A DNA stretch of 14,422 nucleotides, from contig DASZHJ010000485.1 in NCBI GenBank assembly GCA_035938015.1, positions 1-14,422 on the forward strand, in the 5' to 3' direction. The stretch is from DASZHJ01 sp035938015. Its GTDB lineage: Bacteria > Pseudomonadota > Alphaproteobacteria > ATCC43930 > CGMCC-115725. This document shows positions 1 to 6,493 of the stretch, piece by piece. The notes beneath the pieces are model-generated. The model saw only the letters and a program-made list of their open reading frames with translations. It searched no databases and was not told the DNA's origin. Every line of letters starts with the position of its first letter. Position 1 is the first letter of the stretch. The translations under genes and the position numbers were made by a program.

Positions 1-218
1 ATATGGGGCTGTGGCTCGGTCTCGTAAGCCCAGTTGTATCTGGTGTCGCGGAGGTTGTAGGTGAGCGCCGCCGGCATCTGGATCTTCCAGGTGCGGTCCT
101 TGGGACCAGCCTCGAGCAGCAGGATCCTCGCCCCGGACTCCGAGAGCCGATCGGCGAGCACGCAGCCGGCGGAGCCCGCGCCGACGATGACGTAGTCGTA
201 TGAAAGGTCTCCGCTCAC
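1..218 (-). CDS. GMC-family FAD oxidoreductase (choline dehydrogenase-like), N-terminal part only
   Basis: Only the first 72 codons lie in the window; the gene continues past base 1. The protein opens with a dinucleotide-binding fold: the stretch VIVGAGSAG at about residues 10-18, followed by CVLADRLSE, is the hallmark start of glucose-methanol-choline oxidoreductases. The acidic residue that holds the ADP ribose of FAD is seen in LLLEAGP (Glu36). The later NWAYETEPQ segment also fits the family (choline, alcohol and polyethylene-glycol dehydrogenases). The start is a GTG at 216-218, 10 nt after the stop of the upstream phosphatase gene, so it is probably co-transcribed with it; no convincing ribosome-binding site is visible. 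Family members oxidise alcohols to aldehydes using FAD, often passing electrons to the membrane. The substrate cannot be told from this fragment. Family call confident, function open. Confidence 0.88.
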   Translation of the reverse strand, partial: MSGDLSYDYVIVGAGSAGCVLADRLSESGARILLLEAGPKDRTWKIQMPAALTYNLRDTRYNWAYETEPQPH

Positions 219-228
219 GGAGCCGGAC

Positions 229-1053
229 TTACCAGGATTTGGCCGTGCCGAGCAAGGCAATCGCCTCGGTGTAAACCCGCCGGTCGCCTGCCGCGATGAC
301 CCGCGGTCCGCCCTCGCTTCCGAGCGCGCGCCCCGCCCAATCCGTCATGATCCCACCGGCTCCCTCGATCACCGGCACAAGCGCGCAGAAATCGTGCAAG
401 CGGTGACTGGACTCGATGACGAGATCGATAAATCCGCTCGCGAGCAAGCCAAAGGAATGACAGTCGCCGCCCCAGTGCTGCACCTTCGCGTCTCGGCGCA
501 CTCGGTCGAAAGCCGCGAGCTCGTCCTCGGCGAACCAATTGGGCCCGGTCGTGCTGAGCGCGGCGTCCACAACATGAGCACAAGGCTGGACCCGTGCCGG
601 CGCGCCGTTGAAAAGGGTCGGGCTGCCCGCGGCGCCGACCCAGCGATCACCGAGCGCGGGGTGCTCGATGACGCCGAGAACCGGCCTTCCCCGATGCATG
701 AGCCCAATCAAGCTCGCGAACGTCGGCTTGCCCAAGATGAAGGATTGCGTGCCGTCGATGGGATCGAGCACCCAAACCCACTCGGAATTCTCGCGCTGAC
801 CGCCACCTTCCTCGCCAATGATGCCGTGGTCCGGAAAGCGCGCGCGAATTCGGTCCCGGAGCCGTGCCTCGAGCGCAGTGTCGACCTCGGTCACCGGCGT
901 ACCGTCGGGCTTCTCTTCAATGGAGACGCGGGACCTAAACCGCGGACGCACGAACGCGCGCGCCTCCTCTGCCAGCTCGATCGCCAACCGATACATCTCC
1001 TGCGTCGGTCGGCCCTTCATTGCGGCGGCAGCCGGGTGGTCGGCAGCCGTCAC
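229..1053 (-). CDS. Inositol-monophosphatase-family phosphatase, HisN (histidinol-phosphatase) type
   Basis: A Mg2+-dependent phosphomonoesterase of 274 residues, the usual family length. Metal-binding motifs are intact: GEE at about 80-82, DPIDGT at 97-102, and Asp221 in HDFCALVPVIEGAGG, which replaces the classical WDxAAG of inositol monophosphatases. The HDF/ALVPVIEGAGG form and the DPIDGTQSFILGKPTF segment are typical of the HisN subgroup, which removes phosphate from L-histidinol phosphate. No other histidine gene is nearby, so a different sugar or inositol phosphate is equally possible. The start taken is a GTG whose last two bases overlap the TGA of the aminotransferase (GTGA, 4-bp overlap), suggesting translational coupling. 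An internal ATG at residue 12 (1020) is a possible alternative. The N-terminal ten residues are not conserved-looking. Confidence 0.85.
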   Translation of the reverse strand: MTAADHPAAAAMKGRPTQEMYRLAIELAEEARAFVRPRFRSRVSIEEKPDGTPVTEVDTALEARLRDRIRARFPDHGIIGEEGGGQRENSEWVWVLDPIDGTQSFILGKPTFASLIGLMHRGRPVLGVIEHPALGDRWVGAAGSPTLFNGAPARVQPCAHVVDAALSTTGPNWFAEDELAAFDRVRRDAKVQHWGGDCHSFGLLASGFIDLVIESSHRLHDFCALVPVIEGAGGIMTDWAGRALGSEGGPRVIAAGDRRVYTEAIALLGTAKSW

Positions 1054-2405
1054 CGAGCCACGCCGAGCTCGCGCTCCGCCGCGGCGACGCTCTCGCCGAA
1101 AATGCCGGTCATCTCGTCGATTTCCTCGGCCGTCACGATGAGCGGCGGGGCAAAGGCGGCGAAATCATTGCCGCAGCGAAACAGGAGCCCGCGCGCCCGC
1201 GCCTCGCGCTCGACGACTTTGCCGGGCCGAACTTTGGCAGCGAAACGCTCCTTCGTGTCGCGGTTCTTGGTGAACTCGACACCCTGGAGCAGGCCGGCAC
1301 CACGGACATCGCCGATGATCTTGTGCCGCTCCGCAAGCTCGAGCAACCGCTGGCGCAGCCGCTCACCCTGCTTGCGCGCATTGTCGACGAGCTTGCTCTC
1401 GATCAGCTGAGTCATGGCGGCGACCCCGGCGGCGCAGGCGACGGGATTGCCGGCATAGGTATGGCCGTGGTGGAACTGGACGTTGTCCTCGTCCTCGCCA
1501 TAGAAGGTCGCGGCGATGCGGTCGCGGATCAGGATCGCCGCGAGCGGCGCGTAGCCGCCGCTCATGCCCTTGCCGCAGCAGGTGATGTCGGGCGGCGCCT
1601 TGAAATACTCGGATCCAAACATCGTGCCGAGCCGGCCGAAGCCGGTGATGATCTCGTCATAGATCAGCACGATGTTGTGCCGATCGCAGATCTCGCGCAG
1701 CCGAGGCAGATAATCCGGCGGCGGCACCATGAATCCCGCGGACGAGATGGAGATCGGCTCGACGATCACCGCCGCGACGGTCGCGGGATCCTCGGCCTCG
1801 ATGGTCTTGTCGATCAACCCGACGCAGGTACGCCCACAGGAGGGATAGGTTTGGTCGAACGGGCAGCGATAGCAGTAAGGCGGATGCACGTGAATGAAGC
1901 CGACGCCGAGCGGCTCGTAAACCGATTTGCGCTCGCGACCGCCGCCTGCGGAGAGCGCGCCCATGGTGCCGCCATGATAGGCGCCGTAGCGGCTGATGAT
2001 CTTGTATTTGCGGGGGTTTCCGCTCTGCTGATGGTACTGCCGGGTGAGCTTCATGGCCGCCTCGGTCGCCTCCGAGCCGCCGCTCAGGAATTTGAGCGCA
2101 GTGACGCCCGGCGGCGCCACCTTCAGCAGCAGCTGCGTGAGCTCGAGTGCCGGCGCCGTCGTGCTGTGGAGCGGCGGCGCGAAGGCAAGCCGCTTCAGCT
2201 GCTCGGACATGGCGTCGATCACGGGCTTGTTGCCGTGACCGAGGCTGGTGACGAAGACGCCGGAGAGGCCATCGATGTATCGCCTGCCCTCGCTATCCGT
2301 GAGGCGGATGCCCTGTCCTTCCGCGAAGACCAGCGGATTCTTCGCGAATTGCTGCATCTGCATGAAATCGAGAAACAGCGAGGGGATGACGTTCTGTGAC
2401 TTCAT
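1050..2405 (-). CDS. Class III PLP-dependent aminotransferase (omega-amino acid:pyruvate type)
   Basis: A fold-type I aminotransferase of 451 residues using pyridoxal phosphate; relatives move an amino group from omega-amino acids, amines, taurine or diaminobutyrate-like substrates to pyruvate or 2-oxoglutarate. Visible family marks are GGSEATEAAMKL (cofactor phosphate region, about 109-120), YGAYHGGT (140-147), the YDEIITGFGR segment with the Asp that contacts the PLP nitrogen (about Asp250), and CCGKGMSGG with the Schiff-base lysine (about Lys279). A four-cysteine stretch lies at about 178-194. The reading frame opens with a TTG at 2423, but the ATG at 2403-2405 is preferred because GGAGAAG lies 9 nt before it and overlaps that TTG. 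It is the first gene of a leftward operon with the phosphatase and the GMC oxidoreductase. The exact substrate cannot be assigned. Confidence 0.9.
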   Translation of the reverse strand: MKSQNVIPSLFLDFMQMQQFAKNPLVFAEGQGIRLTDSEGRRYIDGLSGVFVTSLGHGNKPVIDAMSEQLKRLAFAPPLHSTTAPALELTQLLLKVAPPGVTALKFLSGGSEATEAAMKLTRQYHQQSGNPRKYKIISRYGAYHGGTMGALSAGGGRERKSVYEPLGVGFIHVHPPYCYRCPFDQTYPSCGRTCVGLIDKTIEAEDPATVAAVIVEPISISSAGFMVPPPDYLPRLREICDRHNIVLIYDEIITGFGRLGTMFGSEYFKAPPDITCCGKGMSGGYAPLAAILIRDRIAATFYGEDEDNVQFHHGHTYAGNPVACAAGVAAMTQLIESKLVDNARKQGERLRQRLLELAERHKIIGDVRGAGLLQGVEFTKNRDTKERFAAKVRPGKVVEREARARGLLFRCGNDFAAFAPPLIVTAEEIDEMTGIFGESVAAAERELGVAR

Positions 2406-2414
2406 GACGTTCTG

Positions 2415-2421
2415 CTTCTCC
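2415..2421 (-). promoter_or_regulatory. Ribosome-binding site deciding the aminotransferase start
   Basis: GGAGAAG on the minus strand, ending 9 nt before the ATG at 2405. It overlaps the competing upstream TTG (2421-2423), which has no site of its own. This supports ATG initiation. Confidence 0.5.
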
Positions 2422-2541
2422 AAGTCCGACGGCTATTTGCCTGATCTTGGAGATGCTACGTCCTGCCTAGCGCTGAAGCAACGAATCCCGGGGATGTAAC
2501 CTTTGGGCTATTCAGGAGTGCCGCAGAGCCTGACCGATGCC

Positions 2542-2563
2542 CGGAAATTGTCGGTAATTTCCG
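2542..2563. promoter_or_regulatory. Perfect palindrome in the divergent intergenic region, candidate operator
   Basis: CGGAAATT-N6-AATTTCCG, 8-bp arms with no mismatch around a GTCGGT spacer. It lies 137 bp upstream of the aminotransferase ATG and 117 bp upstream of the large plus-strand gene, between two divergently transcribed units (2406-2679). The symmetry and size suit a dimeric transcription factor. No T-run follows on either strand, so a terminator is unlikely. The rest of the gap holds no gene I can support. A single TTAAC half-site at 2592-2596 and TAAGAT at about 2629 are the only other promoter-like bits, and both are weak. Confidence 0.45.
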
Positions 2564-2679
2564 TCGACTCGCGGGCAATTCTGCCGCGCGGTTAACCCCT
2601 GCTGAGCCCTACCGCATCTAAGATATCAGCCGTCTGGCGCCTGTCTTGTCGACGGGCAAAATTGGATTGATTGCAAGCG

Positions 2680-5600
2680 ATGTCGAGCCGCCTGAGACGA
2701 GCAAGTTTGACGCCAAACACCCGCAGTGCCGCTCATGCGAGGCCGGTCGGCGAGCTCGACGCGATTCCCGTGCTCGCTTCCAGCTTGGTCGCGCGGCCCG
2801 CCAGGGACACAGGCTCGACAGACGCAGCCGCAGACCTCTTGTGCAGCAAAGGAGCGGCCGTCGCCACTCGGTCGCGCTCTTACGATCACAAGGACGTTTT
2901 CGAGCCGGCCCAAGGCGCGACCGCACCGCCCTCGGATGCCGACGAGCTGGGCTCTTGGCTCAAGTACGAAGGGTCGCTCGCCGTGCCTGCGGGCCAGGCC
3001 AAGGCGGTCAGCGACGAGGAACTACCGACATCCTGGTACAAGTACGAGACCAAACCCGTAGCATCGCTGCTGGGATCGACCGAGAAGTCCCGGTCAAAGG
3101 CACCGATCTACCTGTCGAAAGCGCCTCCGCCCCTGGAGCAGCCCGAACAGCCGGGGACCCCGGCCGTTCCGGCACCTCTCGGCGCCCCCGAGGCTGAGAT
3201 GACGGCTCAGCCAGCGGTGCCGGTAGCCGTCACCGAGGCTCCCTCGATCCCTGCCGAACCGCCGACGTTGGAGGTGGCCGGCGCCCTGAACGATCAGCTT
3301 GCGCCAGAGATTCCCGCAGGCATCATCGATGAGGGCACAGCGGAGGCGGACGAGCCGGAAGCGCAGGCGTTCGAGCCCCCAATGCCGCCGGCAGAACCAG
3401 GGGAAGGCAGCCTCCAAATTGCGGATTCTTGGGACCAGGCTCGTCCCATTGCCGCTGCAGAGGAGCTCGAACCGACGGGCGACGCGCTGATCGAGTCTCC
3501 GCCGCCCGACGTCGACACTGTCGCCGCTACGCCAGCAGAAGAACCGCCCGCTGCCGCGACAAGCGTACAGGCGACGGCAACACCGAGCCCGGTGGATGAG
3601 TTGCCGCGCAAGGACGGACTCATCGAGCCGGAGACTCTCGCTCCTGTGACCGTAACGGCGCTCGAGCTGACGGAGCCGGTCCTCGATGTCGAAACTCGGC
3701 TCGAAACCCGGAGAGACCCAACTCCGGTCGAGCCGAACGAGCAGCGCGAGCGGCCGGCAACCGCGGTTCCTGCCGTCAAGACGTCAAATCCCGCTAAGAA
3801 AGCGATGTTGGCGCGCCTCGCCGACATGTTGGAGCGCGCGCTATCCGCGAAGCGATCCGCACGCACTCCCGAGACGCCGGTGGCGGCCGCTGCGCCCGAG
3901 ATCCCCGAGCCGCTAAAGGTGTCGGTCGAGGCGCCGCGGGAGACGATGCGAAGCGAGGCACTCGCGCCGCCAGATCCGGTCTCATCGCCGCCGGAAATCG
4001 AACCATCGGCGGAGGCGGCTGAACCAGGTGCGTGGGAAGCTGCGAGCGACGTAGTCGTAATGCCCGCGGCGCACGACGATGCCGTCCCCGAGCCCGAAAT
4101 AGCCGCCGCGGTGCCAGTGCCATTCGAGATCGCGCCGACGCCGCCAGATCCGGTCTCATCGCCGCTGGAAATGGAGCCATCGGCGGAGGCGGCTGAACCA
4201 GGTGCGTGGGAAGCTGCGAGCGAGGCAGTCGTAATGCCCGCGACGCACGATCGCCCCGCCCTCGAGCCCGAAATAGTCGCTTCGGTGCCAGCGCCATTGG
4301 AGACGGCGCCGACGCCGCCAGATCCGGTCTCTTCGCCGCCGGAAATGGAGCCATCGGCGGTGGCGGCTGAACCAGGTGCGTGGGAAGCTGCGAGCGACGC
4401 AGTCGTAATGCCCGCGACGCACGATCGCCCCGTCCTCGAGCCCGAAATAGTTGCTTCGGTGCCAGCGCCACTCGAGATGGCGCCGACGCCGCCCGAGCCA
4501 GAGGCCCCGCCGCTGGAAATCGAGGCGCCCGCCGAGATGACGGGTTCAGCGACATTCGAGAGCGCAACCGAGGCGCTCATGTCGCTCGCGCGGCACGACG
4601 ATCCCACCCTCGAGCCAGAAACAGCTGCACCGGAGCCGGCGCCATTCGACATGGCGCCAACCAACGCCAACGATGCACCCTCCCCGGCTCCGGCGGTGTC
4701 TATTGAGACGGTCGGTGTCGGAACGCCAATTTCCACGGCGCGGGATGCAGTCGCCACCAATCCGACAGAGCCCACGCCAGAGCCGGAGGCCGGCTTCGTC
4801 TCGCGGCCAAGCGATCCGGCCCCTTCGAAGACCGCATCGGGTTTGCTGGTTGATGCGTCAGAAGCAGATGTCTCCAGCGAGTGGCCCGCCGAGGCAGCCA
4901 ACCCATTCAGCGCGATGCCCGTTGCGCTGGATACGCCGGCCGACGTCTCGTCCGAAAACGGACCCGCTCCCACGCTTCCGGCCTCTTGGGAGATGCCGGC
5001 CACGGCGACGGAAAGCTCATATCTCGGGACAAATGAAGCGCTGCTAGACGCGACAGTGATCGCGACCGTCGTCGCCGATGCGAAGGCCGACGAAGCCGCC
5101 TCGGCGGAGCCAGTCGCCGAACCTCAGGCAGGGTTGGCGACCACGATCGCGGAGCCGCCAGCCGAGACCGTCCAGGCCGTTGCAGGCGCGGACGCGGCTT
5201 CGCCGGTATTGGATGGCGCCTCGGAGCGATGGGTCAAGGCGCCGGACACTTTGAGCGCGACGGCCATACCACCGGAAGCGTCATCGGCCGGTGTTGCGCC
5301 GGAAAACGTGGACGCTTCCATACCCCAGGCGCCTGCCGAGCTGGCTACAGTCGTGCCGGCGAACCCGTCACACGAGATCACAGAACCGGCGCCGGAGGAT
5401 TTGCCGCCTGTCGAACCCGCGGTAGAACCCGCACCGGAGCTGACGGGAGCAACCGCGGCCTCAGAGGCCGAGACGGAACTCGCTCTGCGGCAAACCGAAC
5501 CTCTGTCGCAGGACCACACGCTATCGCCGCTATCCGATGAACGCTCGACGTCGACCGAGGAGCCACCGGCGGACGCGCTCCTGGAAATCGCGAACGCCGA

Positions 5601-6336
5601 TGCACTCGTCCAATTGCGGATCGAGCCCGCGGTCGAGAAGGAGGCATCGGCGGCCGAAAGCGACGTGCCAACGCCGGTCACGATCGAGATGCCGCACGTC
5701 GCTGGGCCGCAGGTCGAGCCGCCGATTGAGGCAGCTCCGATCGAAGCCACCCTGGATACCGAGGCGCCGCAGGAAAACGCGGTATTGCAACCGGATTCAC
5801 GTGAAGTCGCCGCACCCGAAGATCGCATCGACCGCGAGAAGTCCGCCCGCGACGCGCTCGCCAGCGATCTCGCCGATATGATTCACAGCGTGCTCAGCAC
5901 CACGCAATTCGCGACCAAGGCGATGAAGCCGGATCGATATTCCTCGGTTCGATCGATCGACGAGCCCGAGCCGACGGACACCGGCGAGGGCGGCGAGATC
6001 GCGGCGGACGCGCTGCCGCATCCCGTCGCGATACGCGCGCGGCTCGGCCGAATGGAGCGCGCCCTGGCGTTTGCCAGCGTGGGCATGATCATCGTCGTCG
6101 GATATTTTGTCTTCTCGCTGTGGAGAGACGAAGGCGTCATCCCCGCGCAAGGGCCCGGGATCGCCGCGGCGCCCTCGTCTCGCGATTGGGGAGAGCGGGC
6201 GCGCGACGTCAGCCGCGGGCTCGGCGCCGCCGCCGTCGACGCATCCACGAGTCCGAGCGCAACACCCCAGACCGGCTCGCCCAAGTCCGCCGATGCTCAG
6301 CGCCTGAAATCGCACGGGCCTCAAATCTTGCAATAG
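2680..6336 (+). CDS. Giant Pro/Ala/Glu-rich, repeat-containing protein with one C-terminal membrane helix (function unknown)
   Basis: I do not recognise this 1218-residue protein. It is dominated by Pro, Ala, Glu, Val and Thr and should be largely disordered. Seen in order: a basic N-terminus; two SWxKYE motifs (2953-2970, 3031-3048); a long acidic Pro-rich tract; a helix with LADMLERALS (3817-3846); four 58-residue repeats (3967-4662); more acidic Pro-rich sequence; a second helix with LADMIHSVLS (5869-5898); one hydrophobic segment at about residues 1128-1148 (6061-6123) after the basic RLGRMER; then about 70 polar residues. By the positive-inside rule most of the protein would be cytoplasmic, anchored near its end. 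The frame is open from a TTG at 2671 (directly after a TGA); the ATG at 2680 is preferred though its ribosome-binding site is poor, so the first 60-80 residues are uncertain. The HerA-like ATPase gene follows after 157 bp on the same strand. A scaffold or localisation role is only inference. Confidence 0.75.
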   Translation: MSSRLRRASLTPNTRSAAHARPVGELDAIPVLASSLVARPARDTGSTDAAADLLCSKGAAVATRSRSYDHKDVFEPAQGATAPPSDADELGSWLKYEGSLAVPAGQAKAVSDEELPTSWYKYETKPVASLLGSTEKSRSKAPIYLSKAPPPLEQPEQPGTPAVPAPLGAPEAEMTAQPAVPVAVTEAPSIPAEPPTLEVAGALNDQLAPEIPAGIIDEGTAEADEPEAQAFEPPMPPAEPGEGSLQIADSWDQARPIAAAEELEPTGDALIESPPPDVDTVAATPAEEPPAAATSVQATATPSPVDELPRKDGLIEPETLAPVTVTALELTEPVLDVETRLETRRDPTPVEPNEQRERPATAVPAVKTSNPAKKAMLARLADMLERALSAKRSARTPETPVAAAAPEIPEPLKVSVEAPRETMRSEALAPPDPVSSPPEIEPSAEAAEPGAWEAASDVVVMPAAHDDAVPEPEIAAAVPVPFEIAPTPPDPVSSPLEMEPSAEAAEPGAWEAASEAVVMPATHDRPALEPEIVASVPAPLETAPTPPDPVSSPPEMEPSAVAAEPGAWEAASDAVVMPATHDRPVLEPEIVASVPAPLEMAPTPPEPEAPPLEIEAPAEMTGSATFESATEALMSLARHDDPTLEPETAAPEPAPFDMAPTNANDAPSPAPAVSIETVGVGTPISTARDAVATNPTEPTPEPEAGFVSRPSDPAPSKTASGLLVDASEADVSSEWPAEAANPFSAMPVALDTPADVSSENGPAPTLPASWEMPATATESSYLGTNEALLDATVIATVVADAKADEAASAEPVAEPQAGLATTIAEPPAETVQAVAGADAASPVLDGASERWVKAPDTLSATAIPPEASSAGVAPENVDASIPQAPAELATVVPANPSHEITEPAPEDLPPVEPAVEPAPELTGATAASEAETELALRQTEPLSQDHTLSPLSDERSTSTEEPPADALLEIANADALVQLRIEPAVEKEASAAESDVPTPVTIEMPHVAGPQVEPPIEAAPIEATLDTEAPQENAVLQPDSREVAAPEDRIDREKSARDALASDLADMIHSVLSTTQFATKAMKPDRYSSVRSIDEPEPTDTGEGGEIAADALPHPVAIRARLGRMERALAFASVGMIIVVGYFVFSLWRDEGVIPAQGPGIAAAPSSRDWGERARDVSRGLGAAAVDASTSPSATPQTGSPKSADAQRLKSHGPQILQ
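3967..4662 (+). repeat. Four in-frame 174-bp tandem repeats (58 aa each)
   Basis: Units start at 3967, 4141, 4315 and 4489, each exactly 174 bp, inside the giant gene. Every unit begins PPxP and ends with APT; the common pattern is PPDPVSSP-x-E-[IM]-EPSA, then AEPGAWEAAS, VVMPA, EPEI and APT. Units 2 and 3 differ at only about nine bases by eye. Unit 1 is more diverged, and unit 4 keeps the length but much less of the sequence. The block looks like recent in-frame duplication from an older unit, so copy number may vary between strains. Confidence 0.92.
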
Positions 6337-6376
6337 ACCCGGCGCTAGGGCGGGCATCGGGCCCTTCCGATCGACG

Positions 6377-6391
6377 TTAACGCGGGGTTAA
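6377..6391. promoter_or_regulatory. CtrA-type binding site (TTAA-N7-TTAA) before the HerA-like gene
   Basis: TTAA at 6377-6380, seven bases CGCGGGG, then TTAA at 6388-6391, an exact match to the CtrA consensus known from Caulobacter and other Alphaproteobacteria. An AT-rich TTAAAACAAAT at 6403-6413 lies where a -10 element would fall if the box covers -35. The start codon is 103 bp downstream of the box. This suggests the ATPase gene has its own promoter under the cell-cycle regulator CtrA. Binding itself is inferred. Confidence 0.5.
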
Positions 6392-6482
6392 TGCCGGCCG
6401 CCTTAAAACAAATCAGAGAGGACGCCGCCAAGCGCCTCGCAGCGCTATGGATGTCCGACCAACCTCAAGACCCCCGAGAGAT

Positions 6483-6488
6483 GAGGAG
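6483..6488 (+). promoter_or_regulatory. Ribosome-binding site of the HerA-like gene
   Basis: GAGGAG ends 2 nt before the first ATG (6491) and 5 nt before the second (6494). Spacing favours the second ATG as the start. Confidence 0.6.
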
Positions 6489-6493
6489 CGATG

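Noticed and set aside
1020..2399. A 459-codon plus-strand frame antisense to the aminotransferase.
   Set aside because: The minus strand encodes a complete aminotransferase with all cofactor motifs; the antisense product is Arg/Ala/Asp-rich without any recognisable domain.
3294..5003. A 569-codon open frame on the minus strand, rich in Ser, Gly and Ala, antisense to the giant gene.
   Set aside because: Its composition mirrors the Pro/Ala/Glu codons of the sense gene, it carries the same tandem repeat in reverse, and no membrane, catalytic or fold motif is seen. GC-rich biased genes routinely leave such frames open.
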